Below, one piece after another: positions 12,301-24,111 of a stretch of DNA of 64,000 nucleotides. The position numbers and the translations under genes were made by a program. How positions within the stretch are numbered: the first letter of the stretch is position 1; every line of letters starts with the position of its first letter. The DNA is from Physcia stellaris (taxonomy: Eukaryota; Ascomycota; Lecanoromycetes; Caliciales; Physciaceae), in the NCBI GenBank assembly GCA_018902385.1, contig JABSSW010000033.1:186001-250000 (forward strand), written 5' to 3'. Under the pieces are notes generated by a model. The model was not told the origin of the DNA. It saw only the letters and a list, made by a program, of their open reading frames with translations, and ran no database searches.

Positions 12301-15300
12301 GGTCTTCCAGAAATTTCCGCGTGCTGTGCTCTTGCTCAGTCTCGACATCAATAGATATCCGTTCTTTTAAGTCTTCTTCAATGTCTTCCAACGGCCTATA
12401 TGGCGACTGCAGGCTTATGAAATCTGGCAAAGGGTATAGCCAGTCTTTAACTCTCCTTTCTACAAGTAGGGGTTAGTTAGATTACCGGCTCCGTCGTACG
12501 TGAGTCAGGATTCCAAAAGAAATGACCGGATTACCTGGGGGGTCGACAATCATCTTGAAATTAAGTTTTTTATTCGAAGCTTTTCTTTTCTTTTCCAGCC
12601 GGACCCTCTTCCTCATAGCCAGTCTCTCGGGGTATGAAGATTCTTTCATAGGTATTGGTGATGTCTCGTGTCCCACATCGTCATTCTGTTTCGCAGGAGC
12701 AGAATGATTACTCGAAACCTGCCCGAGAGGTAGTTCTTCCGATCTGTGAGAGGAACGGTTCAGTTATTGTACAAGGAACTATTGAGGGCTATCTGACAAG
12801 ATGCTACTTACAGGCCCTGATCTATGCCTTTAAATCTTCGTCTCAGTAGCAGGGTCGGAATCTCCCACTGACTACGCGCTGTTCCTAAACGGGACAATCC
12901 TGGCGACTTCCGTAGCCAGTCGATCTGTTCAGGAAAAAGTCCGCAGGAGAGCACACACCCATAAAGTCTTTCCCAAGACAGCTTCTCCAGTGATACTGAA
13001 TCGTGTGTTTTGTCCAACGACAACGAATCTGCCATGATAATGGCCAATGCGTACCGCAGGGGTTTCTCCCAAGTCTCCTCACGATCGACTTTTGGGCCTG
13101 TAAAGTGTTCTGCCACGCGGACTGCACATTCGCCTTAGTCGCTTTATTTTCCGCCGTAACGATCCCAACATCTTGCTCGTGTTGGAAGAAGCCCCATACC
13201 ATACCATCATAGAGCATAGTGTCCTTGGCATAAAACAAGCGCCGATCCTTGTCCCTAGATCGCCGCACCGCAATCGAGAAAGGGCTAGTGTTGGCTTCAG
13301 CATTGTCTATGTGCCTTTCGCGTAGATTGGATTCCTCGGGAGCAACAGACTTGGTGGATGAAGAGATAGGGTCCTCGTACAAAAAGCGCTGAAGAATCAT
13401 TTCCTTAATGTCAGCATGCCCCAATCTCAATTCCTCGAGCCTTTTCAAGACGATTGATGCTTTGGCACTGTCTTTCGATGCGCGTAGCATATGTTCTAAA
13501 GACCTGAGGGCCTTCCAGATGAAAATGAGGTCAGCCAGGCGATATTCTGGAATGTCGAGCCAGACTGAACCTTCATTGCCATGACCTTCCCATGCCACAT
13601 ATGCTTTCCTGGTATCTTTGTACCACAATTTTGATTTTGAGTCTCGCTCGGCCTCCATAGCATCAAGCCACAGAGCTGCGCAGCTCTGTAAAAGATCCTC
13701 CTTGATGCAAAGTTCCCCCTTGCAGAGTTGGGCAAATTCATACAACTTCAGGATCTGCAAGCTTCCAACGAAAGCCTTACCATGCATTTTGACGGCCGGG
13801 GCATTAAGTTTATCCGCTGTTACAGAAGGCATAGGCCAACTCTGGTTGGCCAAGAAAGTGTTCGCTTGGAAAGAGTGTCGTAGGTGCCCTTTGCAGATAT
13901 GCATAATGCGTGCTCCAAGATCGTTACAGTCGGATTTTGCGATGTTTGCAGTCTCCGTAGGGGAATTTAGAGAAGAGCGAAGCTCGAGTTCGGGCACAAT
14001 ACGATACATGAACAGAAGATATCGAAATATGTAACTTTAGAGGTCATCACATATCCAAAATGGGAGTACACAGGGGTGACTCACAAGTCATTCAGCGCCG
14101 TGGATCCGTATTCAAAAGTTGGATCTTGTATGAACGATATCTGAGGTTCTTGCTCCGCAGTCTGCGAAGTTATTACGCTAAAGGAAAAAATGTGCTCCAA
14201 ATGGCGGAGGAAGATAGAACCGAACTCGTCATCTAGCTTGGAGCACCTGTTCCAAACTTGACTTTCTTTCAAATACGATTTAACATCGAGGTGGTTTGAG
14301 GCTCCGGAGTGTGAAGCCCCGAGGAAATCCAGGTGATATTGTATTCCAATCTTCCGTTCTGCTCTGGGTTCGATCTGCAATGGCTTTGCCACAGTCTTGA
14401 TCTTCTCTTCATTGATTTCTTCATACGAGCGAGGAACAGAAGTAAGACTGATAGCATCTGGGCGGACTAAGTTGCCATCGAGAAATACTGCGATGGTGGC
14501 TTCGCTTCTTCGATCATTGCTTTTGCTCGCTCTGTTTTGTTTCAGCATAGTGCTCCCCCCTCTCTCTACGATACGAAAAGTTCCGTCCGTGTGAGGTGTA
14601 ACCATGGGTCTTTCAGGTACATAGTCCGTGCCGTCATCCCTTTCCCATCTATCATATTGATACAATTAGCGCCATTTTGGACTGGAACGCTATCATCAGT
14701 TCCTCGATGGTCAAATGTGATTGAGAGCGAACCTCGTTTAGACATTGTCTCCAATGGCTAAGCTGATGGGATGATCTATACTGCCAGAGCAAGCTTGCAC
14801 TTACCGAGATTCATTAATCGATAAGGTGTTGACGTCGCTATCCCCTACTTGTAGAGCATACCGTACCGTCTTTATCATCTCGCAAGGGTTGGAAATAGAA
14901 TACTGCTGCGAAAGGATTTCTCCGTGTATTGTGTATACTATCGAAATAGCCAGTCCGTCGACCTCGTAGTAAAAACGAGGCCAACGACCGTCGATCCACT
15001 CTAGCTGCGGTGACGGTTCTTCCAAATTGGCGTCGGAAACCTCGGTATTGGGCATCAGGCGAATATTAAGGCCCGTACCTCGCCTATCCGATATATGATG
15101 AAGCCAACGGCTAATAGATTGAAGATCGCGCTCGTAAGCTTCAAGGCAAGGACTGGTGAGGCAGGTAAACCGAGGAGCTCCTTCGTTAGTGTATTTCGAT
15201 AGCCTTAGAATCTCGCCATATGCACTCAATATAACTGAGACTGTGCCATTGCCGAACGGTATGAAAGACCGGTGAGTCACATCAGGGTGTGAGGGAATGA

Positions 15301-15364
15301 CTAGACGTTTTATTTCTTCCAACCCAGGTATATCCGGTATGGCCACTTTAGCAGACCCACTCAT
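9374..15364 (-). CDS. Very large protein with C-terminal CorA-like membrane domain
   Basis: About 13 exons join into roughly 1,650-1,700 aa. Exon 1 is 14805-15364 (ATG at 15362-15364) and exon 2 is 14085-14648, joined in phase by an intron at 14649-14804. Exon 3 starts at 14034 after the intron at 14035-14084. The first ~1,000 residues match no family I recognise. The next part is helical and charged (TRLDQRRILEPFVVEKM, AEQQISLMRDQGRQIQ). It then reads TESRTAAHDAENIRIFTY, TVIFYPLSFVASLFSMQGPP and LISAIAIALILTVLVV, which is the two-helix tail of fungal CorA-like proteins. Two more hydrophobic segments follow (about 10400-10320 and 10080-9920), then a Lys/Glu-rich coiled-coil tail. In exon 3 the frame changes near 13110-13205; an 85-nt intron with a GTATGG donor explains it, but a one-base shift is also possible. 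Mg2+ transport is not shown: the canonical GMN signature is absent. Confidence 0.7.
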
Positions 15365-18312
15365 AGTGTAGAAGAACTCCAAGACAGGGATACGGAGTTT
15401 TGCATAAGCTAGTGTTATAACAAAAGCGCAATATTATTCAAACAAAATTGCGAATTGTCGGATCTCCACGAAAGTGTTGAATATCTAATCTGTTGCTTTT
15501 GCCACTAAGAGGCGTTTTGGGCAGTAGCTAGGATCGGCATGGAAAAGAGACTCAGCGCACTATTGACATTGTAAGTCGGTATACTAGGTGTACAAGCCGG
15601 CACAAAAACCGAACAACAAGGTACGGGACGAAAGAGAAGGAAATGGGGCCGCATTAGAAGACAGCCCAGAATGCTCAATTCAGCCGCAGAAGGCCGTGCT
15701 TAAAGCGCCCTGTGACGTTTCACCAGCCCCTCACCGATAAGAATTGCAGCTCTCTTCTGCATGGGTCAGCATCTTTCATGCACGAATACCTCAGCGGCGT
15801 ATGCCGAGGTCTCCGCAGGGCGTTGCCGGCGCCTAGGAGGTTGTGGCTCCTCTTGAACACGCCGAGCATGACCTTACAATGGATGAAAATGCCTGGTGGT
15901 CCTGGATTTTCGGCGATGAGCCCCAAGGCAGAAAAAAGCAAAGGTGCCTGGCTCGAAAGTCGAGGGGGCAGAAATGTCCCTTGTCTTGGGCTTGACACGT
16001 GATTGGTCGCTTGCTCGGTGCTCGCGCCGACGTGCCGACACCCGCACGATAAAATCCTCAATCTACATGTATCGGGCGATGAACATAATTATCCTTCGCA
16101 GTTTCGAAGGGGAGCACTGACGATTCCCCTTGAACAAATGCCCATCGAGGCGTTGATAGGCTAAATACAGCATCATAGCACGTCAAATCCGCTCATCGAA
16201 TTTTATGCCGGAACATGAAGACGATGAGGTAAACACGTTCAAAATGTCCAAATTATATATCTGCCTTTATTGTCTATGCGCCTCAGGAGTCTCTAATCAA
16301 AATTACTCTTAGCAGGACGTTCTAGTGTGTCAATTTCAGAAACCTCGGACGACAGCGCGGAAGTAGTGAGTACGATAGGACCTTGGAAGACGTTGAACAG
16401 ATGAGTGGATATGGGCCGAGAAAGAGAGCGAGAGAGAGAGAGAGATGAGCAGAGAACGAACGAAAGGGGGCTACTATGACTCTGAAACCCTTGATTCCTC
16501 ACTCTCTCCATTTCCCCACTTTCCTATTTACGTACGAGTACTACTCCTCCATATATCCACTGCGTCATAATGGCAACAGTGTAGCACATCCATGATACAC
16601 AGCGTGCTGGGACCCACGCGAGAGATATATACTCCCTCAATTCGTTTCCGGGTAAAACACGTTTTTTCTTCTCTGCAAGAATCGGAAGAGGTGACGAATA
16701 GGAATCATTCGCCTTTTCAAGGCCTCTGACTTCCTGCGTTAGATATGCTATTCCCGACCTTCACCATATGCAGAAATTGGTGTTAATTCATTGCATCTTC
16801 GTCATTGATCGATGCAGCGCAGCATGGAGCAGTGAAGCTTAGCTTTTCTTTTCCGTTCTTTTCTTGTTTGGGGTCGAGCGGACGATGAGATATACGTCTG
16901 CATGAAGAAAGACCCGGAAAGTGTGGCCGTAATGCTTGAATGGATGGATTTGATCGAATTGTGAAATCGGTTCCGTTTTACGAAAGTTAGATCTGTGCAA
17001 GGACTTCGACCTGTCTCAATGAAGAGAAGCGAGACTTTTGAAATGCTGCAGTCATGATTTCCCTCTCGCCAAGTGCTAGACCACGCTGACGAGAGATATT
17101 CTCCGTTTACTATGCTTCTACCGAGACATCATTGGTAGGAGAGCTTCTCGTCCCTATTGATGAATTAGTGCGAGAAAGAAGGCAAAATGGGGACAAGGAG
17201 CCGGCTGCATGCGCCGTTTATGCCTAAACATCCGAATTGATCGAAGAGTCGAAGACAATGTGGTAATAATAGCGAAGAGATTGTCTCTATACAGTATCGC
17301 CGAAGAAGGCTTGAAAGGAGTACTAAGGATTATCTCCATAAGAAGGCTGAGAACTCTCAGATGTCGGAAATGCTCATGGAGAATCAATCTAGCTAGATAG
17401 ATCTCAGCCTATGGTTGCAGCATTTGAGCATTAATGCTTATGGCATCCATCCAATACACCACACGCAGTCATTCATGCAATCACGCTTTATGAGAGCTCA
17501 AGTCCGATCTTTGCGGGCGTTACACAGCAAAGGCAAAAGTATGTACTAATACAACTTCAAAGCACGTTCTTAGTCCCAACCAATCTCTGTGTACAATAGA
17601 GAAAGGAATATCAAGGGGATCCCCGAGCACATCGTCCAAGGGTATCTTTCATGGATTGAAACATGGTGATGCTCATTTGCTAAACCAGAGGCTACTTCCG
17701 CTTGGCTCATTGTCTGGCTCGATTCGCAAGCTAGAAAGAACCCCCAATCACTGAGATTAGTCTGCCATCCCGATATTAGTATCCCGCTCCGAAGAATAAA
17801 TGATATTCATCCGTCTATCAGCACGATGTACGAGGCGTAGCCAAGGCTAACAAGCAGGCTATTGACACTACAGAGTTCTTTTGTAGTACGTGCACTGGTT
17901 GTAGATATTATGGGAAGAGAAGTCGACCCCCTGAGACTTGGAAGAGTTAATAGATCAGTGATTCGCTCCATGTAAGATGTGCTGAGTTCTGGGAGCAGAA
18001 CCGTCACACAATCGCCGAAACTTCCATCAATTCGCTCCGAGCTGACTTTGTTGCAACAGATTCTACAAGGATTGTTGCTGGCAGGGGCAGAAGAGTCGAT
18101 ACTTACAGGCAGAGCAGCAGGATGCGGGGTGGATTGAGAGCGTGCCATTGATTCTTCTCCAAGGTCCTTGCAAGCAAGGTTCCTTGATGAAAAAAATTCA
18201 TTAGGCCGAAGCCCATTGGACAAGTCCAATATAGTGCACAAAGCACTGGAAAGGTTCCAAAAATTAGACCCACAGAGGAGCCAATGCACGAAGCAGATGG
18301 TTAAAAGCGCGA
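15365..18312. other. Gene-poor spacer
   Basis: About 2.9 kb upstream of the CorA-like gene. The first part should hold its promoter. A minus-strand open frame of 177 codons at 17807-18340 has no recognisable domain and enters the repeat at 18313, so I do not call it a gene. A GA microsatellite lies at 16419-16445. Confidence 0.4.
16419..16445. repeat. GA-rich microsatellite
   Basis: An imperfect run of GA dinucleotides in a purine-rich stretch, within noncoding DNA. Confidence 0.85.
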
Positions 18313-18434
18313 GCTGACGGCAGTGTAAGGCCAGCCACACTTAACCCAGTCCAAAGATTGTAGTGAATAATAAGACTACACTAGGCAGTCAGTGTGTCGC
18401 CCCGCGTGCTGACGGCAGTGTAAGGCCAGCCACA
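18313..18434. repeat. 27-bp direct repeat pair
   Basis: The 27-base sequence beginning gctgacggcagtgtaaggcc and ending agccaca is present at 18313-18339 and exactly again at 18408-18434, in the same orientation. The intervening 68 bases include the inverted pair tagtg/cacta. Its position beside a transposase-like relic suggests mobile-element debris or a local duplication. I did not find an inverted partner copy. Confidence 0.7.
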
Positions 18435-18534
18435 GGTTGTCACTTTTACAAAAATTGGCCTTCGCCGGCTCCGCTACCGGGCCAGATGGATAATCCATCG
18501 TGTTCCAAAAATTATGGCAACTTGAGGTCTGAAC

Positions 18535-18678
18535 TCAAGACCGTTTGTACTTGAACCATATGAACTGGAGGACCCAAAGGAGGACTTGGCCCAACCCAAA
18601 GGTCACAGCCATATCAAGGGCCTTTTCCTTGATCCATTGTCCTCGGGGAAGGCTACCAAAGTCCCCATCATTGGATAT
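18535..18678 (-). pseudogene. Relic of a Tc1/mariner-type (Fot1/pogo-like) transposase DNA-binding segment
   Basis: Read leftward, this frame gives LPRGQWIKEKALDMAVTFGL followed by GQ..LLWVLQFIWFKYKRS and a stop. This resembles the second helix-turn-helix (CENP-B/Tc5 type) of fungal Fot1/pogo transposases, whose core is roughly IxEKALxxAxxxGL followed by a W-x-x-x-FK-x-R helix. Nothing recognisable of the catalytic DDE domain follows and the frame is short, so if real this is a degraded plain DNA transposon. The match is from memory of the family and is weak. Confidence 0.3.
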
Positions 18679-19300
18679 CCTACACATACATTGTAGTCAG
18701 TGTGACACCAGAACCATGCGTTCTGAGCAGAAGGATGTGGATGAAGAGCAGATGAGAGAAGAAAGCTGGGAATACTACTCACAGACCATGACGCTTTAGA
18801 AGCGCCGTGACGCATGGTGCAATCAAGTACAGCCGAATGGCGAAGGCGAAGAGAGAGATGAGATTATCCATACCAAAAAGTGGTCAAAGCTGGTCCGAGA
18901 AGGGAGGAAGAGCAGGAAAGGAGGAAAGGCGAAAGACGGAGCAGTTTTATGGAAATGGTGCCAAGGCGCTTGCTCCAGTGGAGACTTGCTCCACAGGACA
19001 CAAATGGCAAGTACGACCCAGCTGCCGACTCCAACAGATCAGGTGCCGTACTCTAAGGTACAGAAAAGAGGAGGTCATCCATCACGAACGGGCCTTTGAC
19101 TAAAGGCTTCATGCCTGGCATTATTAGTTCGTTATCAGGTTACACAGCTTAGACACGGCTAAATTATTGGCAGAGTCCTACGCATTTTGCAGCTGTTACA
19201 AATCCTCCTGGACTAGATGAAAGATAAGTGTCGTGGATCGCTTACGAGCTAGCGTATTATATCATCTCCCACCAGTCGTACAGCGACCTATTGGTCCTGG
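18679..19300. other. Spacer, possibly more transposon debris
   Basis: Two short plus-strand open frames (18545-18799 and 18807-19103) have no known domain. They lie beside the relic at 18535-18678 and may be remains of the same element. Confidence 0.3.
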
Positions 19301-20335
19301 CTATGTTTTATTGTCAGAAGCCTCGATATCGATACCTTGTCGTTGACGTGGGGGATAAAGTATCGGGATCAGAGTTATGCCAAAGCAGCCAGGTGAAGCG
19401 ATAATACAATCGAACAGGATTTGGGATCGTGCCGATATCTGAGCAAAGGCTATATTGTGTCAGAGTGCCTTCGCGTCGGTAGCCATGTTAGCTTACCTGC
19501 TATCAAGCCAGCGCACCCGCTGATTGCGATTGCAACATGACAAAAGCATCTTAGCTGCCTACCAGTCTTCCCCAGCAGGAATGTTGCCAGGAAGCGCTGC
19601 GCTACAGCATAAGTCTTGATGATTGACGGCCTGTCAGTATAGTGTAATGGGAACGGGTTGACAATTAGTTGAGAGCAGGACATACAAGGAAGAAAGTCTG
19701 TATATGAATGCTAGACAGATACTCCCAGAGGTAACAGCGTGGGCCAATACTAAGACGAGTAATTTCTCCTGACTGCTCTAGATAGAACACCAGGCGTTGC
19801 AGGATATGCAATAGCCCGCATACGTATATTGCGATCTTGCGGATGCGGTTCGGTCCTTCGAAAACAAGCCAGGTGAATGCTAGGAGAAGTACGGAAGCAT
19901 ATCCCAAGCCGCCGAGCGCCAGGCCTGCATCTATGCTTGTGAATCCGGTGGATTTAACGGGCGGCGACTTCGCTACGTAGCAATCAACGCAGGAGTTCAT
20001 ATCGTGGAATGCCGCAGCGCCGACGAAGTAATTCGCGGCGCAGAGTATGCCTAGGAGACCGCCGATAACCACAAAGCGCTGAGCATATTTCAATATTGTC
20101 AGACTAATGGAGATTGTAGAGTCAGCGTTGCGCATCCGAGGAAGCATTGAAATTTATGGAAATATATCTTGCGACGCGAAAGATAGCACTGAAATGGTGA
20201 TTAGGACTCCGAAAGCACCTACATGTTCGTTTCAATATCCGGTGTGCCTGGCATAGGTGCAGGATTGGTGCTTCCCTCTTTATCTGCCGTGTCTATTCGC
20301 ACTGGCGAATCTCTGGAAACTTTCTGACGCAACAT
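19301..20335 (-). CDS. Hypothetical multi-pass membrane protein
   Basis: I do not recognise the family. Exon 1 (20223-20335) starts at ATG 20333-20335 and encodes a polar N-terminus (MLRQKVSRDSPVRIDTADKE). After one or two introns between about 20105 and 20222, whose joins I could not settle, the main exon has helices FVVIGGLLGILCAANYFVGA, LALGGLGYASVLLLAFTWLV and IAIYVCGLLHILQRLVFYLE, with a loop containing NSCVDCYVAKSPP. An exon at about 19495-19631 adds a further hydrophobic stretch (HVAIAISGCAGLIAG). The last exon ends IEASDNKT with TAG at 19301-19303. The clean GT-AG joins and long hydrophobic segments support a real gene with five to seven membrane spans. Confidence 0.6.
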
Positions 20336-20831
20336 GGTTTCCCGACGATAGGAACTGTGGATAGAACGTAGATGAGAAATTCTGAAGGGAAGTTTCAGAG
20401 CTCAGTAAAGGTCAGATGCAGGTAAAGAGAGACGAGGGAAGAGTCCATATCAGAACTCTCGAGATCAGAGAGGCTCAGCTTCGAGGATTGTCAGTGATAA
20501 CAACATTGATAGGACTGTTGAACCGGGCGTTGAGGATCGTGAGACCCCAAACTTCGGTGCGGCTTCCTCTTGGTGGAGATTTTCTCCTAGTGCCACTCGT
20601 ACCACAGCGGAATATGACTAAGAGATTACTCAGCTAGTCAATTTGCTACTCTGGTGACCCTACCGAGCCTACGAGCCTTACCTCGTCTACCTTGATCTCG
20701 TTGATCTCGAACCAATTCAAATCTGTATGACTCTACAAGCTTTACTGCTTCTCAAGCCATACCTTACTAGAGTGCGATGTTAGCGCTTTAGTCCACATCA
20801 AAGTCCAACAAGCAGGCCAATCGCGTTCGAA
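20336..20831. other. Divergent intergenic region
   Basis: About 0.5 kb between the start of the membrane protein (minus) and the F-box gene (plus). It presumably holds both promoters; no distinct motif was identified. Confidence 0.4.
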
Positions 20832-21952
20832 ATGGCTGCGACGTCCGATATGTCTTCCCGTATGGCCCAAGGGGATCTGCGTACAAAGTTCACTGACAGC
20901 GAACTGAATGAGATTTCATATGCGAGGACTGACCTTCGCCACATCTGTCTGGAGGCTAAGGCATTGGCGCGAACCTGCCCACTGGACAACACCTCTGACA
21001 GCCAGTCCCCTGCAGCACACCCGAATGATACGAGATCGAGCTTGATAGGCACCCTGGGTGTCCTGCCTCTTGAGCTGCTGAATTTTTCTTGAATCTAGAT
21101 CTCCAGAGTCTGACAGTGCTACGACGCGTTAGTCAGAGAAGCCGGCATGCTGTCGATACTCTTCCTCAATATCAATCCCTCCGGACTCACGGGCCAGAGC
21201 TTCTGCGTGCGGCTCTTAGTCTGAAGCTCTCTAATTGTACAACGTTATCGGAGCTTTACGTTGCGTTGACGACGGCGAGCTGTTTCTTGTGCGGCGACTT
21301 CGGAGCGTTCGTCTACATGCTGTCATGCAACCGTGTCTGTTTTCTCTGCTTGACACAAAGACCTGAACTTCTTCCCATGATTCTATCGCATGCGAAAGAC
21401 AAATATGGCCTAGATAGTAAGACTGTATCTAGTCTTCCAAGATTACGGAGCTTGCCTGGAGTATACTCCCAGGGACAGCATAGATACCGTGGCAGAAAAT
21501 CTCTAGTGGATCCAACAGCCGCAGAACAAGCTGGTATTGCTCTATATGGCTCCAGGGAACAGATGACGAAGACCGCGAAAGACTTGAGAAGCTCACTGGA
21601 GGCAAATTGGCAAAGAAAGCTGCAGGAATACCCGTGTAAAGTAAAATCCGACCCCACAATTCGTAAGCCGGCGCATCCACCAAGTCATTCGGTATTCGAT
21701 GGGGAAGGTGCCAACCCTCATCGATTCATGGGTATACTTCGAGCTCCCTGGCTTGATCGACGGTGTGGGCAGACAGAAACGGGCCTTTCGTGCAAAGGCT
21801 GCGTACGCAGCGAAAGGATTAATCGAGCCAGGTACCGTCGGTCTCTTGACTGGCGCAGGCAGTACAGTCACGCGGGTATCTTGCAACACGTCCAGAGTTG
21901 CGAATTTTCACAAGGAACCCTGGCGTCAATCACGAATCTATTGGTACAATGA
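20832..21952 (+). CDS. F-box domain protein with zinc-binding cysteines; frame broken once
   Basis: The first frame starts at ATG 20832 and runs into the F-box (LIGTLGVLPLELLNF). The F-box then continues in another frame as FLNLDLQSLTVLRRVSQRSR and HAVDTLPQYQSLR, the pattern of the large fungal F-box family. The break is at a run of five Ts (21083-21087); the two halves are contiguous across a one-base shift. Downstream are CFLCG...CFLCLTQRP and a C-terminal ETGLSCKGC...HVQSC, paired cysteines typical of these proteins. Family members are thought to recruit SCF ubiquitin-ligase substrates. The break may be an assembly error or a real loss. An intron is unlikely because none of suitable size fits. 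Confidence 0.7.
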
Positions 21953-23307
21953 TATTGAGCAGTACAGTTGAATCCTAATTGAAAACCAATGGTCAAAAGT
22001 CGGGGATTATCGGTCTTTCCTTCTTATAAGTTCACAGCTGCTTGACCACAAGCTCAGTGCTCTTCCAACATAGGTTCGCATCACTATCTTTACCTCTCAT
22101 CCGTTCCTGGCTTTACCATATCTTTGGAACACATATGGACAGAAACCGCCAATGGTACCCGCGTCGTGGGCGAGCACTTTACATTTGTTCCTTCACGGGC
22201 CTGGCATTGAACGAATTTTTCTAGTTTCTGGCATCCGCATGTATACACGCGATGGTACGTTTGCACATCGTGACTGTTACGATATCAGCAATATTCTCGG
22301 GCTTCTTGCGCACATTATCAACCTACCAATTTCCAAGACCAGCCACGCTTACTAGAGTCAGGGCCGTTGTGCTTCGTCTATAGATTATCGTGTTTTAGCA
22401 GTGGCTAAACATGGAGCTAGTGGCATCCAGTCTCCTATCACTCACCTTGGAAAGACTTAATCCAACAACAATTTCTTTCTTTCGAGATACTCTTAAGGAC
22501 GACGGTTTAAAGGTAAGGCAAAGATATCTCATGGAACTGGCGGAAGCTGCGCTTTATATCAATCATAAAAGTCTTTTCTTGGAGATGAACTACTAAACTC
22601 TGGTACGTCAGCCGCCCGCTGGCGTACCTTAATATTAAAAATGTGTCGGATGGATGGCGGTTCGGAAATCCACTGGATAGCAGCATTTGGACTTGTGGAA
22701 AGAAAGAATACGCTACTCGATCAATGGTTGCGCGATTACTGACTCAGATATGATACTGTACCTTGGGTCCATTAATTACTCTTCTTGGAAAGGCTGCCCG
22801 AAACCCCATGAGCTGTCCTGGCTCGGTAGCCGCGCTCGCTAGCGTTTCATCAGACACTCCAAGACTCCTACGTCCTCCGTGTTCCATGTCAAGGTAAGCG
22901 CCGGCCGCCGCATATAAGACCTTCTTGTAGGTACAGCTGCCACAACAATTGCATCGATTATCGCTTTCGCGCAGGATTGACCGCTAACGTTCCGACTAGT
23001 CTAGCTGTGTGCTCAGCTAGCCCGACTTGCTCGAACTAATTGAGAGCTCTACAATTGCTTCGTTGGCCCCAACCGCTGGTATGTCGTCAAAGTTATCGAG
23101 CTACTAATTCCGACACGGAAGCTCCTTGTGTACGGGCCATATTAGATCAGTGCTGGTGGTGCGAGGAATCACTCAGGCTTTGCTACGAGTACCTACTGAA
23201 CCTTCAAATCATAATCTTGCACACTTTCGACTCCTACACCTATAGCCAGTGTCAACTTGGTCCTACGTCTTCGACAAAAGCCGACGGGCGTCCGGTTCCA
23301 GAACAAA
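21953..23307. other. Gene-poor spacer
   Basis: About 1.35 kb with only short open frames (for example 22411-22596) and no recognised domain. It contains one short imperfect hairpin (22602-22628). The right part is upstream sequence of the kinase-fold gene. Confidence 0.4.
22602..22628. repeat. Short inverted repeat (hairpin)
   Basis: Arms ggtacgtcagc and gctggcgtacc pair with one mismatch around a 5-base loop. It is not followed by a T-run and lies in noncoding DNA between two plus-strand genes. Confidence 0.6.
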
Positions 23308-24111
23308 ATGACCGTTAACAGCGGCTTGCAGGTTCTTCACTTGAGCGCAGACGAAAACTCTGAAAGCCATTTCCGTATTCTAGTTGACGGTCTGAGCGTT
23401 AAATATCTAACCGTCGACGCTGGGGTTTATGAGATTGAAGATATGTGCTTTCCGTCAACATTAGCCTCAAAATTACCGCCTCTCCCCGCTGGTGATTGGA
23501 ACCTCGGTCACATCTGCAAAGACAAGGGATCGATCCAGTCCAAGATTGACTGGATCGTACGGAAGGATTTCTCCGGCATCCGTAACCTCTGGCATCCAAC
23601 GCAAGTCGACTATCTTGCGTTGGCATTGGGAAACATGTACATGTCCAACGTTTACCAAGCCCAGTGCGATCGCTTCGATTCGCCTGTTATAGTCAAATTT
23701 GCCAGGTTCCCCTACGAAATTAATTGGTACAACGCGGAAACTGAAGTCTATTCGTGGATCAAAGGTCACGATATCGGACCTGATTTTCTAGGTCATGTGA
23801 CAGAAGGAGATAGAGTCATAGGCTTCCTGCTCGAGCAAGTGAAGGGGCGGCATGCTTCTATCGAGGACTTGGGGCCATGCCGAGCGACTGTAGGCAGATT
23901 ACATGAGCTTGGCATCATTCATGGGGATTTAAATAAACACAACTTCTTAGTAGAAGGATCGAGGGCAACGCTTGTAGACTTTGAAGTAGCACGCAAGAGC
24001 TGCGATAAGGATGAAATGGCTAAAGAGATGCAAGGGTTGGAGCAGCAGCTACGAGACGTTTCCGGTCGAGGATGGAGGATACTAGAAGGGGCGCAAGACG
24101 GGGACACTTAA
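23308..24111 (+). CDS. Protein-kinase-fold protein (RIO/LPS-kinase-like, fungal)
   Basis: A single exon of 267 codons from ATG 23308-23310. The N-terminal ~90 residues are a fungal-specific region. The kinase-like part begins near YLALALGNMYMSNVYQA, followed by PVIVKFARFP (candidate ATP-contacting lysine) and ETEVYSWIKGHDIGPDFLGH. The catalytic-loop equivalent is IIHGDLNKHNFLV (HxDxxxxN), and the metal-binding equivalent is LVDFEVA in place of DFG. Such genes are often labelled alpha-galactosidase A precursor in fungal databases, which is misleading; the fold is that of small-molecule or atypical kinases. The substrate is unknown. All key residues appear to be present, so it may be active. 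Confidence 0.75.
   Translation: MTVNSGLQVLHLSADENSESHFRILVDGLSVKYLTVDAGVYEIEDMCFPSTLASKLPPLPAGDWNLGHICKDKGSIQSKIDWIVRKDFSGIRNLWHPTQVDYLALALGNMYMSNVYQAQCDRFDSPVIVKFARFPYEINWYNAETEVYSWIKGHDIGPDFLGHVTEGDRVIGFLLEQVKGRHASIEDLGPCRATVGRLHELGIIHGDLNKHNFLVEGSRATLVDFEVARKSCDKDEMAKEMQGLEQQLRDVSGRGWRILEGAQDGDT

Noticed and set aside
17807-18340. A 177-codon minus-strand frame
   Set aside because: It has no recognisable domain, enters the 27-bp direct repeat, and its composition does not look like a conserved protein; chance openness is likelier.
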